Of a stretch of DNA of 64,000 bases, positions 29,839 through 38,944 are shown piece by piece. The position numbers and the translations under genes are program-made. This stretch comes from Aurantiacibacter spongiae (GTDB lineage: Bacteria; Pseudomonadota; Alphaproteobacteria; Sphingomonadales; Sphingomonadaceae). The notes under the pieces were generated by a model. That model made no database searches and was not told the origin of the DNA. It worked only from the letters and a program-made list of their open reading frames with translations. The stretch lies in assembly GCF_003815535.1 (NCBI RefSeq), contig NZ_RPFZ01000001.1, positions 2,232,001 through 2,296,000 on the forward strand, in the 5' to 3' direction. Position 1 is the stretch's first letter. Every line of letters begins with the position of its first letter.

Positions 29839-30704
29839 GAGGGCGCGCCGATCGCCTTGGGCGTGTCCGGGTCGGCGCCCCATTCCGCCCAGCTGCCATC
29901 GTAGAGAGCGGTATCGTCGCGTCCTGTCAGGTGTAGTGCGAACAGCAGTACCGATGCGGTCATCCCGCTGCCGCATGTGGTGACTACGGGCCGGTCATCC
30001 TCGACGCCGGCGGCCGCGAGTTCGCCCCTGATGGCCTCCGGATCCCGGAAAGTGCCATCGTCATTGAGCACCTTGCGGAAGAACAGGTTTCGGGAGCGGG
30101 GTATGTGGCCCGCGGGTACGCCCGGGCGAATGTCGGGCGCCTCGCCGCGAAAGCGCGGTGCGTCGCGGGCGTCGAGAACCTGTTCGCGCCCGCTATCGAT
30201 GTTCGCGAGCATTTCCTGCTTGTCGCGGACCGCGCCCGCGCCGCCTGCGGATGCGAAGGCGGTCGGCTCGATCGCGGCCCCACCGCTTTGGGTTGCATGG
30301 CCCGCCGCCCTCCATCCGGCCAGCCCGCCATCCAGAATGGCGACGTTCTCGAGTCCGTAGAACCGGCAGATGGCCCAGGCCCGCGCCGCCGAGCGCAGAT
30401 CGCTGTCGTCGTAGAGCACGATGGCGGCATCGCCGCCTACGCCCAGCAGACCCATGCGCCTGTCGAACTGGATCCGTGTGGGAAAGGCGGACGGGACCGC
30501 ACTGCTTTCGTCGACGAGTGTCTTGAGATCGAGGTAGCGGGCACCGGGGATATGCGCCGCCTCGAACTCGGCGCGCGCATCGCGGTTGGCGTCGGGCAGG
30601 TGGGCCGAGGCGTCGAGAATTGCGATATCGGGCGTTCCCAGGCGCTCGGCCAGCCACTGCGCATCGACAAGGGGAGGGATCAAGGTTTGCTGCTGTTCGG
30701 ACAT
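29835..30704 (-). CDS. sseA: 3-mercaptopyruvate sulfurtransferase (SseA type)
   Basis: 289 aa made of two rhodanese domains. The first lacks the catalytic cysteine; the second has the active-site loop VVTTCGSGMTASVL, with CGSG at the start as in mercaptopyruvate sulfurtransferases rather than the CRxGxxR of thiosulfate rhodaneses. Conserved ARYLDLKTLVDESS and VLYDDSD are in the first domain, PGHIPRSRNLFF-like ([13 protein letters not shown]) in the second. Start ATG 30704. It begins a three-gene operon, sseA-metC-mscS, connecting cysteine breakdown and methionine synthesis. Confidence 0.9.
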   Translation of the reverse strand: MSEQQQTLIPPLVDAQWLAERLGTPDIAILDASAHLPDANRDARAEFEAAHIPGARYLDLKTLVDESSAVPSAFPTRIQFDRRMGLLGVGGDAAIVLYDDSDLRSAARAWAICRFYGLENVAILDGGLAGWRAAGHATQSGGAAIEPTAFASAGGAGAVRDKQEMLANIDSGREQVLDARDAPRFRGEAPDIRPGVPAGHIPRSRNLFFRKVLNDDGTFRDPEAIRGELAAAGVEDDRPVVTTCGSGMTASVLLFALHLTGRDDTALYDGSWAEWGADPDTPKAIGAPS

Positions 30705-30751
30705 GGAGCCTAAGGTTAGACCGCGCGTGGCCCCGCGTAAACGCCTCGGTT

Positions 30752-31276
30752 TCAGTCGAGCGCGCGCTCGATCCGGCGAGCGGCGAGTTTGCGGAACACG
30801 GTGCGGGTCGATTCGAGGTCGATGGGATGGACGCGCCCGCCTTCCTCCGCCGGCACGCCGATCAGGATGGCGATGCGCTGCGGCGCGATGCCCGCCCCGA
30901 CGATGCGCAACCGGGCGAGGGGAAGGATGGTGGCGCGTTCGGCCACGAATACCACCCGCGCTTCCGACAGCGGCAGCGTCCATTCTCCCTTGAGCGAGAC
31001 TTCCTGGCCCGGCGCCAGCAGCGAAACCGTATCGATGCGCGCGCCCGCCCCGGGGCCGCCCAGCTGTTCGCGTTCACCCAGCGTAGCGTGGGCCGCGGCA
31101 AGATCGCTGGCCACGCGCAGCCCTACGACATGCGTGTCTCCCGCATTGCGCAGCAATAGTCGCCAGTTGCAGATGGCGTTGACCATGCCCACGCTCAGCC
31201 GTTCGGGTTCGAGCGTCAGATCGAGCACCCCGGCGGGCGCATCGTAGGAACGGCGGGCGGGGGCTTCGGTCGGCAT
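30752..31276 (-). CDS. Conserved sphingomonad protein, unknown function
   Basis: 174 aa from ATG 31276; ATG 31348 or 31360 would add 24-28 residues, but 31360 overlaps the start of queF on the other strand. The body looks like an all-beta immunoglobulin-type fold: [23 protein letters not shown], then [21 protein letters not shown] and [16 protein letters not shown]. Longer sphingomonad relatives with the same core, as I recall, carry an N-terminal membrane helix that I do not see here. No catalytic motif is visible; function is unknown. Confidence 0.6.
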   Translation of the reverse strand: MPTEAPARRSYDAPAGVLDLTLEPERLSVGMVNAICNWRLLLRNAGDTHVVGLRVASDLAAAHATLGEREQLGGPGAGARIDTVSLLAPGQEVSLKGEWTLPLSEARVVFVAERATILPLARLRIVGAGIAPQRIAILIGVPAEEGGRVHPIDLESTRTVFRKLAARRIERALD

Positions 31277-31358
31277 CGCGCCTGCCGGATTAGGCCAAAG
31301 GCGGGTGCGGGGGAAGCGCGGCTTGTATCCCGCGTATCGGTGGGCCATCTGGGCGCCC

Positions 31359-31823
31359 ATGAGCGACAGCGATCCCGGCGCCCCGAAACATCTCGGACGG
31401 CAAAGTGCCCTGCCTTCTTCTCCGGAAGAAGCGACACTCGATTACGTGCCCAACCCGCGCGAGGGGACGCTCTACTGCATCCGCTTCGCCGCACCCGAGT
31501 TCACCAGCCTGTGTCCGGTGACCGGTCAGCCCGATTTCGCCCATCTCGTGATCGATTACGCGCCCGGCGGAAAGATCGTCGAATCGAAAAGCCTGAAGCT
31601 GTTTCTGGGCTCGTTTCGCAACCATTGCGGATTTCACGAGGACGTGACCGTGGGCATCGGCCAGCGGCTGTTTGCGGAAATGCGCCCGCGCTGGCTCAGG
31701 ATCGGCGGCTACTGGTATCCGCGGGGCGGCATTCCCATCGACGTGTTCTGGCAGAGCGGGGAACCGCCCGCCGGGCTGTGGCTGCCCGATCAGGGCGTCG
31801 CGTCCTACCGCGGGCGTGGCTGA
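31359..31823 (+). CDS. queF: NADPH-dependent preQ0 reductase QueF
   Basis: Reduces 7-cyano-7-deazaguanine to the aminomethyl form (preQ1) for queuosine in tRNA. 154 aa, the short unimodular QueF of the T-fold superfamily. The catalytic cysteine lies in [15 protein letters not shown], with the QueF signature [15 protein letters not shown] and the histidine/glutamate pair in [12 protein letters not shown] 31359 is chosen; an in-frame ATG at 31305 would overlap the divergent gene. 129 bases separate it from the UDP-glucose dehydrogenase gene, so it may be independently transcribed. Confidence 0.95.
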   Translation: MSDSDPGAPKHLGRQSALPSSPEEATLDYVPNPREGTLYCIRFAAPEFTSLCPVTGQPDFAHLVIDYAPGGKIVESKSLKLFLGSFRNHCGFHEDVTVGIGQRLFAEMRPRWLRIGGYWYPRGGIPIDVFWQSGEPPAGLWLPDQGVASYRGRG

Positions 31824-31952
31824 CCCGGGGCGGGACGGGATCGGTCCCCAGCTTGCCATCGGCGACACGCTTCGACTAGGAGCGCGCCAGCAAGACCACG
31901 GTGGGCGGACGCGAAACGCGCGACGCCGCCGCTGCATGAGGATCTGTCGCAA

Positions 31953-33257
31953 ATGCGTATCGTGATGATCGGCACCGGCTATGTCGGGCTTGTTTCCGGA
32001 GCCTGCTTTTCCGATTTCGGCCATACCGTCACCTGCGTCGACAAGGACGAAGGCAAGGTGAAGGCCTTGCTCGACGGCAAGATCCCGATCTTCGAGCCGG
32101 GGCTGGACGAGCTCGTCGCCAAGAACGTCGCCAACGGGCGCTTGTCCTTTACCCTCGACATTGCAGAGGTGCTGCCCGACGCGGACGCGGTGTTCATCGC
32201 CGTGGGAACGCCGTCGCGGCGGGGCGATGGGCATGCGGACCTGTCCTACGTTTATGGCGCCGCGCGCGAGATGGCGCCGATGCTGCGCGACGGCGCGGTG
32301 GTCGTCACCAAGTCGACGGTGCCGGTCGGTACCGGCGACGAGGTCCAGCGCATCATTGCCGAGGCATGTCCGGATCTCGATTTCTCCGTCGCCTCCAACC
32401 CGGAATTCCTGCGCGAGGGCGCGGCGATCGACGATTTCAAGCATCCCGATCGCGTCGTGGTCGGCGTCAATGACGATCATGCGGAGCAGGTGCTGCAGGA
32501 GATTTATCGCCCGCTGACCCGCAACGATTCCCCGCTGCTGATCATGAGCCGTCGCGGCGCGGAACTGACGAAATACGCTGCCAACGCCTTCCTGGCGACG
32601 AAGATCAGTTTCATCAACGAGATCGCGAATCTGTGCGAGAAGGTCGGCGCCGACGTGCGCGACGTGGCGAAGGGCATCGGGCTCGATTCGCGCATCGGCA
32701 ATCGTTTCCTCCAGCCCGGCCCCGGCTATGGCGGATCGTGCTTTCCGAAGGATACGCTGGCCCTGCTCAAGACCGGGCAGGATTACGAGGCGCCCCTGCG
32801 GATCGTCGAATCGGTCGTCGCCAGCAACGACACGCGCAAGCGCGCCATGGGTCGCAAGGTGGTGAACGCGCTGGGCGGCGGGGACCAGCACGGCAAGACA
32901 GTGGCGGTGCTGGGCCTTACCTTCAAGGCCAATACCGACGACATGCGCGACAGTCCGGCGATCGCGGTCATTCAGACCTTGCAGGATGCCGGCATTGCCG
33001 TGCGCGCCTACGATCCCGAAGGCATGGATCAGGCGAAGAAGGTTCTCGACAACGTCGATTATTGCACCGGTCCCTACGAAACGCTCGAGGGCGCCGACGC
33101 GGCAGTCATCGTGACCGAATGGGACGCTTTCCGCGCGCTGGACCTGACGCGGGCGAAATCGCTTCTCAAACAGCCCCTGCTGGTCGATCTGCGCAATCTT
33201 TACAGTCGCAGCGATGTGGAGCGGCAGGGCTTCACCTATATCGGCGTCGGTCGCTGA
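31953..33257 (+). CDS. ugd: UDP-glucose 6-dehydrogenase
   Basis: Oxidises UDP-glucose to UDP-glucuronate for exopolysaccharide or glycolipid. 434 aa, full length. N-terminal NAD loop MIGTGYVGLVSGACF, central dimerisation region EFLREGAAIDDFKHPDRVVVG, catalytic cysteine in GPGYGGSCFPKDTLALL, C-terminal domain with FKANTDDMRDSPAI. UDP-glucuronate is the sugar donor for glycosphingolipids in sphingomonads, which is a plausible use here. It runs towards tRNA-Thr on the opposite strand. Confidence 0.95.
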   Translation: MRIVMIGTGYVGLVSGACFSDFGHTVTCVDKDEGKVKALLDGKIPIFEPGLDELVAKNVANGRLSFTLDIAEVLPDADAVFIAVGTPSRRGDGHADLSYVYGAAREMAPMLRDGAVVVTKSTVPVGTGDEVQRIIAEACPDLDFSVASNPEFLREGAAIDDFKHPDRVVVGVNDDHAEQVLQEIYRPLTRNDSPLLIMSRRGAELTKYAANAFLATKISFINEIANLCEKVGADVRDVAKGIGLDSRIGNRFLQPGPGYGGSCFPKDTLALLKTGQDYEAPLRIVESVVASNDTRKRAMGRKVVNALGGGDQHGKTVAVLGLTFKANTDDMRDSPAIAVIQTLQDAGIAVRAYDPEGMDQAKKVLDNVDYCTGPYETLEGADAAVIVTEWDAFRALDLTRAKSLLKQPLLVDLRNLYSRSDVERQGFTYIGVGR

Positions 33258-33278
33258 CGCCCTTTTCTCCGCGGGAAA

Positions 33279-33354
33279 TGGTGCCGGTTGCAGGAATCGA
33301 ACCCGCGACCTTCGGTTTACAAAACCGCTGCTCTACCAGCTGAGCTAAACCGGC
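33279..33354 (-). tRNA. tRNA-Thr (anticodon TGT)
   Basis: 76 nt on the minus strand with encoded CCA. Acceptor GCCGGTT pairs with AACCGGC, D arm GCTC/GAGC, anticodon loop TTTGTAA (TGT, reading ACA) and T arm GCGGG-TTCGATT-CCTGC. The TGT anticodon and cloverleaf agree. Confidence 0.96.
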
Positions 33355-33384
33355 ACCGCCTGCGCGCTATTGCGGCAGGCGGTG
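33354..33384 (-). repeat. Perfect 10-bp inverted repeat upstream of tRNA-Thr
   Basis: CACCGCCTGC (33354-33363) and GCAGGCGGTG (33375-33384) form a perfect stem with an 11-base loop. It lies between the DUF4142 stop and the first base of the tRNA on the same strand. No run of T follows on either strand, so it is not a standard terminator; a processing signal or a Rho-assisted stop is possible. Confidence 0.6.
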
Positions 33385-33416
33385 AGAAAGGTCCAGTGGT
33401 GAATTGAACTGTCGGT

Positions 33417-33947
33417 TCACGTTCGAGAGAGGGTCTTCATCCGTTCGAGATGGCCTTCGATGATCGGGCTGACCTCGCTTGCGAAACTGCGCAGCTGCGG
33501 ACAATCGCCCTCGTCCCGGAAGTGGTGCATCAGCTTGACCGCTTCCTCGTGCGCGGAAACCTGCTGGTCGAGATAGGTCTCGTCGAACTTGTCCGCCGGT
33601 GCGTCGCGCAGATGTTCGATCATCTTCTGCCGGCGGCTGTCCATCTTCGAAGGCATATCGTCCGCGGACACCTTGCCGGACTGTTCGACCGCACGCTTCA
33701 GCTTGGTGGTGCTGTCCGTATGATCTTCCACCATCTTGGCGGCGACTTCCTTGACCTGGGGCGAGGTCGCGCGCTGCTGGGCGATACGGCCGGCCTCGAT
33801 CTCGTACTGATCGCTGATCGCGGCGCTTTCGACGAAACTGTCGGCGCTGCTGGTCATCGACGCGCTCGCCTTGCCGACCATTCCACCCGCGGCATCCATG
33901 GTCTTGTCGACGGCGTGCTTGAAATCACTTTCGTTCTCGGTGCTCAT
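33417..33947 (-). CDS. DUF4142 family protein
   Basis: 176 aa from ATG 33947, preceded by an AGGAG ribosome-binding site; the longer frame from 34016 has no such site. No signal peptide, so cytoplasmic, whereas many DUF4142 proteins are exported. The ferritin-like helical core is visible: FVESAAISDQYEIEAGRIAQQRATSPQVKEVAAKMVEDH, then TYLDQQVSAHEEAVKLMHHF. Family members are often induced by general stress in alphaproteobacteria, but the biochemical role is unknown. The upstream gap (33948-34071) contains no clear sigma-EcfG promoter. Confidence 0.85.
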   Translation of the reverse strand: MSTENESDFKHAVDKTMDAAGGMVGKASASMTSSADSFVESAAISDQYEIEAGRIAQQRATSPQVKEVAAKMVEDHTDSTTKLKRAVEQSGKVSADDMPSKMDSRRQKMIEHLRDAPADKFDETYLDQQVSAHEEAVKLMHHFRDEGDCPQLRSFASEVSPIIEGHLERMKTLSRT

Positions 33948-34071
33948 GAGGTGTCTCCTGTCGGGTGTTACCTTCTCAACACGCGAAACCCGGCGAATTG
34001 CCCCGCAATGTCGCAAACCTGCCTCGATTCATCGAATGACCTCCGATCAATCCCCTGATATCTAACATTTT

Positions 34072-34953
34072 TTACATGACACCGAAGGTCCAGCCCTCGG
34101 TTCGGGCGATTTCCCGCGTCATGGAGCCCGGCGTCCAGAGCTCGCGGCGATCCGCAACGCGGCGCAGCCAGGCGGCGGATACGAGGGCGTCGGTCGCGTG
34201 ATCGTCTATCGGTCCCGCGCCCCCGATCGGCGGACTTGCGAGCGCCCGCAGCGCATTGTCCAGGCCTTCCCGGGTGCGGATCTTGCTGCGCCCCGCCCGC
34301 CTGCCAGCGGCAATCGCGGCAAGCGTGGTGTAGATCTCGACCACAACCGATCCGCGCGGGGGCAACGGGTCGACGGGCCAGACCGGCAGCCTGCCGGCCA
34401 GGCGGTTCAGCATCCGCATTCCGGTCAGGCTGGACTTGCCCACCTGCGCTGCGCCGACGAGGTTGAAGTTCGACGTGGGGCGGCACCCTTCACGCTCCTG
34501 CGCGCGCTCCGTCACCCTGAAGCGACCGCGCCCGTGGGCTGCGTCGTCGCAGCGGAACAGGGCGCCCTCGCGTCCGCCGTGGCGGCGGAAATAGGGTGCG
34601 AGATCGGGATGATCGACGAAACCGCGTGCGCCCAGATGGGGATCGTCGGCGCACAGCCGGTCGACCATCGCCCACAGCGCCCGGGCGTCGGGCGGCGAGT
34701 CCGGATGACCGGGGAAATACGCGCCGCAATCGGCAAATGGCAGGGCGATACCAAGGTCGAGACCAACGAGCGTATCGTCCGGCAGATCATCGCGCAGCAG
34801 CGCGAGGACACTGACCCGCGACCATCCCCCCTCGCTGTGCAGCAAGGCGGGCGCGCCGCCGTCCGCATCGGCGCAGGCGACAGCGATCCCGGTGTGCCGC
34901 TCGCCGGCCGCACCCGACCAGTCGATGGCGATGAAGTGGGAAAATCGGCTCAC
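34072..34953 (-). CDS. RNase H-fold protein related to DUF429
   Basis: 293 aa from GTG 34953, which overlaps the rarA stop (GTGA). The opening FIAIDWSGA is a strand carrying an acidic residue like the first catalytic Asp of RNase H-like folds. Further acidic sites occur in LVGLDLGIALPFADCG and, near the C-terminus, DDHATDALVSAAWLRRV (DD-H-D arrangement). This suggests a DUF429-type predicted nuclease. Co-transcription with rarA hints at DNA maintenance. The substrate is unknown. Confidence 0.65.
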   Translation of the reverse strand: MSRFSHFIAIDWSGAAGERHTGIAVACADADGGAPALLHSEGGWSRVSVLALLRDDLPDDTLVGLDLGIALPFADCGAYFPGHPDSPPDARALWAMVDRLCADDPHLGARGFVDHPDLAPYFRRHGGREGALFRCDDAAHGRGRFRVTERAQEREGCRPTSNFNLVGAAQVGKSSLTGMRMLNRLAGRLPVWPVDPLPPRGSVVVEIYTTLAAIAAGRRAGRSKIRTREGLDNALRALASPPIGGAGPIDDHATDALVSAAWLRRVADRRELWTPGSMTREIARTEGWTFGVM

Positions 34954-36266
34954 CCGCGTTCGCGACGCAGCTTGTCCCAATAGGCGAGGCGCTCGGCGAT
35001 CTTGCGCTCGAAACCACGCTCGACCGGAGTGTAGTAGGTCTGCGGCTCCATCTCTTCGGGCCAGCAGCTGTCCCCCGAAAAGCCCTCAACGGCATCGTGG
35101 TCGTAGGTGTAGCCCTTGCCGTAGCCGGCATCCTTCATGAGCTTGGTCGGCGCGTTGACGATGTTCATCGGCGGCATCAGGCTGCCGGTTTCCCTGGCGC
35201 TGCGCCAGGCGGCCTTCTGCGCCTTGTAGGCGGCGTTCGACTTGGGCGCGGTAGCGAGGTAGAGGCACGCCTGCGCCAGCGCCAGCTCGCCTTCCGGGCT
35301 GCCGAGGAACTGGTAGGCATCCTTCGCCGCCAGGCATTGCTGCAACGCCTGCGGATCGGCCAGTCCGATATCCTCGACCGCCATGCGCACCAGCCGCCGT
35401 GCCAGATAGAGCGGCTCTTCCCCCGCCGTCAGCATTCGCGCCAGATAATAGAGAGAGGCCTGCGGATCGGACCCGCGCACCGATTTGTGAAGGGCGGAAA
35501 TGAGATTGTAATGCCCCTCCCGGTCCTTGTCGTAAACGGCAACGCGGCGTTGCAGGAAGGCACCGAGTTCCCCCGGTCCCAACGCCTCGTCGATCCCCGC
35601 ATTATACAGCGTTTCCGCCTGGTTGAGGAGGAAACGCCCGTCGCCGTCGGCACTGGCGATCAGGGCATCGCGCGCGGCATCGGTCAGGGGCAAGGCGCCT
35701 TCGAGCTCTTCTGCACGGCATAGCAACCTGCCGAGCGCCGCCGCGTCCAGCCGATGCAGGATCAGCACCTGTGCGCGGCTGAGAAGCGCGGCGTTTAGTT
35801 CGAAGCTGGGATTTTCGGTCGTGGCGCCGACCAGCGTCACCACGCCCCGCTCCACGAACGGAAGAAAACCGTCCTGCTGGGCGCGGTTGAAGCGATGGAT
35901 CTCGTCCACGAACAACAGTGTGCGCTGACCCGCCTTCTTCGCCTGTTCGGCGGCGGCAAAGGCCTTCTTGAGATCCGCGACCCCCGAAAACACCGCGCTT
36001 ACCGCCTCGTAGCGCATCCCCACGGCGGCGGCGAGCAGGCGGGCGATGCTGGTCTTGCCCGTGCCGGGCGGACCCCACAGGATCGTGCTCGACAATTTGC
36101 CCGCGGACACCATCCTTCCGATCGCCCCTTCCGGGCCGGTGATGTGCTCCTGCCCGATCACCTCGTCCAGCGAGCGGGGCCGTAGCCGGTCGGCTAGCGG
36201 CGCATCCTCCGCCGGTCCGTGCGGAGCGAGAGGGGTGGGGGGATCGTCGGAAAACAGGTCGGCCAT
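34950..36266 (-). CDS. rarA: Replication-associated recombination ATPase RarA
   Basis: AAA+ clamp-loader-like protein that acts at stalled replication forks (MgsA/Mgs1/WRNIP1 family). 438 aa from ATG 36266. Domains: Walker A ILWGPPGTGKTSIARLLA near residue 57, Walker B LLFVDEIHRFNRAQQDGFLP, sensor 1 GATTENPSFELNAALLSRA and the family-specific C-terminal tetramerisation domain (SLYYLARMLTAGEEPLYLARRLVRMAVEDIG). Start choice follows the RLRPRSLDEVIGQEH motif about 30 residues in. Confidence 0.94.
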   Translation of the reverse strand: MADLFSDDPPTPLAPHGPAEDAPLADRLRPRSLDEVIGQEHITGPEGAIGRMVSAGKLSSTILWGPPGTGKTSIARLLAAAVGMRYEAVSAVFSGVADLKKAFAAAEQAKKAGQRTLLFVDEIHRFNRAQQDGFLPFVERGVVTLVGATTENPSFELNAALLSRAQVLILHRLDAAALGRLLCRAEELEGALPLTDAARDALIASADGDGRFLLNQAETLYNAGIDEALGPGELGAFLQRRVAVYDKDREGHYNLISALHKSVRGSDPQASLYYLARMLTAGEEPLYLARRLVRMAVEDIGLADPQALQQCLAAKDAYQFLGSPEGELALAQACLYLATAPKSNAAYKAQKAAWRSARETGSLMPPMNIVNAPTKLMKDAGYGKGYTYDHDAVEGFSGDSCWPEEMEPQTYYTPVERGFERKIAERLAYWDKLRRERG

Positions 36267-36350
36267 GCTGTGCGCGAGATAGGTAGAGCAAGCCGGATTT
36301 GCCAATCGCGCGGGGGCGGGGCATATCTTTCATCGAGAGGAGAGGGAACG

Positions 36351-36812
36351 ATGGCTACTCGTTTCGCCGATCGCGTCACGCGCGGACGCTTTTCGCGGGC
36401 ACCCTGGCACCTGTGGGTCGTCGGCGTGCTGGCGCTGATCTGGAATGGCTTTTCCGCTTACGACTATCTGATGACGCAGACGCAGAACGCCAGCTACATG
36501 GCGGCGTTTACCCCCGCGCAGCTCGACTATTTCTACGGCTTTCCCGCCTGGATGATCGCGTTCTGGGCGCTCGGGGTCTGGAGCGCGACCGCCGGCGCAG
36601 TGCTGTTACTGGCGCGCAGTCGCTTTGCCCTGACGGCCTTCGTGCTGGGAGTCGTCGGACTGATTGGCGCCAGCGTCTATCACCTTACCAATCCGGCACC
36701 CCCGGGCGTCATGGACGGGGCCGGTCTCGTCATCACGATCGTCATCTTCATCAGCCAGATCGCGCTGATCTGGTATGCAAGGAGGATGCGCGATCGCGGC
36801 GTGCTGCGCTAG
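36351..36812 (+). CDS. Small four-helix membrane protein
   Basis: 153 aa from ATG 36351, with a strong GAGAGGAGAG ribosome-binding site 5-8 bases upstream; the in-frame ATG at 36219 lies in the divergent rarA. Four hydrophobic segments: WHLWVVGVLALIWNGF, then AWMIAFWALGVWSATAGAVLLL, FVLGVVGLIGASVY and VITIVIFISQIALIWY. Similar proteins are common in sphingomonads as unnamed inner-membrane proteins. Function unknown. It converges on the glycosyltransferase gene, 6 bases away. Confidence 0.7.
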   Translation: MATRFADRVTRGRFSRAPWHLWVVGVLALIWNGFSAYDYLMTQTQNASYMAAFTPAQLDYFYGFPAWMIAFWALGVWSATAGAVLLLARSRFALTAFVLGVVGLIGASVYHLTNPAPPGVMDGAGLVITIVIFISQIALIWYARRMRDRGVLR

Positions 36813-36818
36813 GCTGGG

Positions 36819-38000
36819 CTAGGCCGATATCCGCGCTGATTCGTCGACCGAGCGAGGCGCGTGCCGGGAGACGAGGCGCAGATAGGCGTCGGCCACCGCC
36901 TTGTTGATGGCGTCCCACGAAAAGTCGCGCGCACGCCGCTCTCCCGCTGCGCCATGCGCCTCCCGCGTGGCGGGATCGCGGATGTAGGCGGCAACGGCAT
37001 CGGCGAAGGCTTCGGTGTCGCCGGGTTCGACCAGGCGCCCGGTGACGCGGTCCTCTACCAGGCTGGTGCTGCCCGTTGCGCGGGCCGCGACAACGGGAAT
37101 GCCGCAGGCCATCGCCTCCAGAGTGACGTTGCCGAAGGTCTCGGTAACCGACGGGTTGAGCAGCATGTCCATGCTCGCCACCGCACGGCCCAGGTCCGCT
37201 CCGCCCTTGAAGCCGGTAAAGATCGCATCGGGTACGGCCTGCGCGAAGAAATCGCGCGCCGGCCCTTCCCCGACCACGAGCACCTTGTGCGGTACGCCGC
37301 GCTGCTTCAGCAGGCCGACCGTTTCGGCGAAGACGTCCAGTCCCTTCTCCAGAACCAGCCGACCGAGGAAGCCGACGGCGACGTCGTCTCCGTCGATGTT
37401 GTGCCGGCGGCGCCAGTCTTCGTCACGGCTTGCGGGCGAGAAGATGTCGCGATCCACCCCGCGCGCCCAGATGGCGATGTCGTCGTTCATGCCCTGCTCG
37501 CGCAGCACCGCTGCCATGCTCTCGGACGGAACGACCAGCGCGTCGCACCGACGGTAGAAGCGGCGCAGCATCCGCACCATCAGCGGTTCGAGAAAACCCA
37601 TCCTGTAATAGCGCGGATAGGTTTCGAACCGGGTATGGACCGATCCTAGCACCGGAATGTTGCGCTCTCGCGCCCAGCCGACCGCGCGGTGACCGGCGAT
37701 GTCCGGGCTGGAAACATGCAGGACGTTGGGCGCAAAACCTTCCAGGTCGCGTTTCGCCGCCGCACCCAGGGCGAGCGACATGCGGTATTCGCTGCGACCG
37801 GGGATGGGCATGTTGGGCAGTCCCACGAGATCGCCCGCCGGCTCGAAGGCGGGGTTGTCGACCTTGGGCGAATAGACGCGGACCGTCGCGCCCTGTCGCA
37901 GCAGGTAGTCGACCAGGCGGTTGAGCGCCTGGTTCGCGCCATCGCGGACATAGTTGTAGTTGCCGCTGAACAGCGCGACGCGAAGATCGGCCGGTGTCAT
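36819..38000 (-). CDS. GT4-family glycosyltransferase
   Basis: 393 aa from ATG 38000; the open frame to 38108 extends into a promoter region. Two Rossmann-type domains: N-terminal VALFSGNYNYVRDGANQALNRLVDYLL and SPDIAGHRAVGWARERNIPVLGSVHTRFE; C-terminal VGFLGRLVLEKGLDVF, VVGEGPARDFF and the EX7E-type donor motif NPSVTETFGNVTLEAMACGIPVVA. This is the pattern of retaining GT-B mannosyl- or glucosyltransferases (MgtA/PimB-like). It probably glycosylates a lipid or builds a polysaccharide; the acceptor is unknown. Confidence 0.88.
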   Translation of the reverse strand: MTPADLRVALFSGNYNYVRDGANQALNRLVDYLLRQGATVRVYSPKVDNPAFEPAGDLVGLPNMPIPGRSEYRMSLALGAAAKRDLEGFAPNVLHVSSPDIAGHRAVGWARERNIPVLGSVHTRFETYPRYYRMGFLEPLMVRMLRRFYRRCDALVVPSESMAAVLREQGMNDDIAIWARGVDRDIFSPASRDEDWRRRHNIDGDDVAVGFLGRLVLEKGLDVFAETVGLLKQRGVPHKVLVVGEGPARDFFAQAVPDAIFTGFKGGADLGRAVASMDMLLNPSVTETFGNVTLEAMACGIPVVAARATGSTSLVEDRVTGRLVEPGDTEAFADAVAAYIRDPATREAHGAAGERRARDFSWDAINKAVADAYLRLVSRHAPRSVDESARISA

Positions 38001-38157
38001 TTCCTTGTCTCTAGGGAAGCGCGGATGGCTTGGCGAGGGGCAGCGGGAGCCTGTGCCGGCAATTCGCGGCCGTGTGACGGATTTGCGACCGCCCGCGGGT
38101 GAAGACACCGCCGGCCGGCTCTGCTAGGCGCGCGCTTCGCCATCGCGAGGGGGGACA

Positions 38158-38913
38158 ATGTCGACCGCAGAAACGCTCGTTACCGGAGCGATGGTGCTGG
38201 TTTTCGCGGCCATCCACCTGTTCACGAAGCGCTTGCGCTTCCTCGATTCGACTCCGCGAAGCAAGTGGCTGTCATTCGCCGGCGGCGTGGCGGTTTCCTA
38301 CGTCTTCCTGCACGTCCTGCCCGAGATCGGCGCGCACCAGCGTACCTTCGCTGCCGAAATGGGTGTGCCGGCGCTGGTGGCGGAAAGCACGGTCTATTCG
38401 CTCGCGCTCGCCGGGCTCGCTGTCTTTTACGGGCTGGAGAGGGCGGTAAAGGTCAGCCGGGCACGCTCGCGCGCAAAGGGGGCGGGCGACCGGCTGGAAC
38501 GCCGCGTGCTCTACCTGCACCTTGCCACATACGGCGCGTTCAACATGCTCGTGGGATATCTGCTGGTCCACCGGGAGGAGGGCGGTGCGGGTGCGCTGGC
38601 GCTGTATTTCGTCGCCCTCGCGCTGCACTTCGTCACCGCCGATTTCGGCATGCGCAACGATCACAGCGCGGCTTACGACAGGATCGGCCGCTGGGTCATC
38701 GCCGCCGCCGTGATCGCCGGCTGGGGGCTGGGCCTTGCGACGCAGCTGTCGGGCGTCCTGATCGGCTGCCTGTTCGCGCTGCTGGCGGGCAGCATCGTGC
38801 TGACCGTGCTGAAGGAGGAACTGCCCGAGGAGCGGGAAAGCTACTTCCGCCCCTTCGCGCTCGGACTCGTGATCTATGCCGGGCTGGTGCTGGCGGAGCG
38901 GCATCTGGTGTAG
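38158..38913 (+). CDS. Multispan membrane protein with ZIP-like features
   Basis: 251 aa, seven or eight hydrophobic segments. The second segment has YVFLHVLPEIGAHQ, resembling the HxLPE motif of ZIP metal transporters. Later helices carry LYLHLATYGAFNMLVGYLL, ALALHFVTADFGMRNDH and TVLKEELPEERESYF, giving several His and Glu residues in or near the membrane. The classic HNxPEG signature of bacterial ZIP helix IV is not obvious, so transport of a divalent metal is only a possibility. It stands alone between divergent and convergent genes. A run of nine C follows its stop (38917-38925). Confidence 0.6.
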   Translation: MSTAETLVTGAMVLVFAAIHLFTKRLRFLDSTPRSKWLSFAGGVAVSYVFLHVLPEIGAHQRTFAAEMGVPALVAESTVYSLALAGLAVFYGLERAVKVSRARSRAKGAGDRLERRVLYLHLATYGAFNMLVGYLLVHREEGGAGALALYFVALALHFVTADFGMRNDHSAAYDRIGRWVIAAAVIAGWGLGLATQLSGVLIGCLFALLAGSIVLTVLKEELPEERESYFRPFALGLVIYAGLVLAERHLV

Positions 38914-38944
38914 CCACCCCCCCCCAACTTCTTCGGGCGGCCGA

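Noticed and set aside
33279-33354. tRNA-Thr (and the other two tRNAs) as integration sites
   Set aside because: No integrase, no direct repeat of the tRNA 3' end nearby and no change in gene content around any of the three tRNAs.
38917-38925. Run of nine C as a phase-variation tract
   Set aside because: It lies after the stop codon between convergent genes, so slippage would not change any product I can see.
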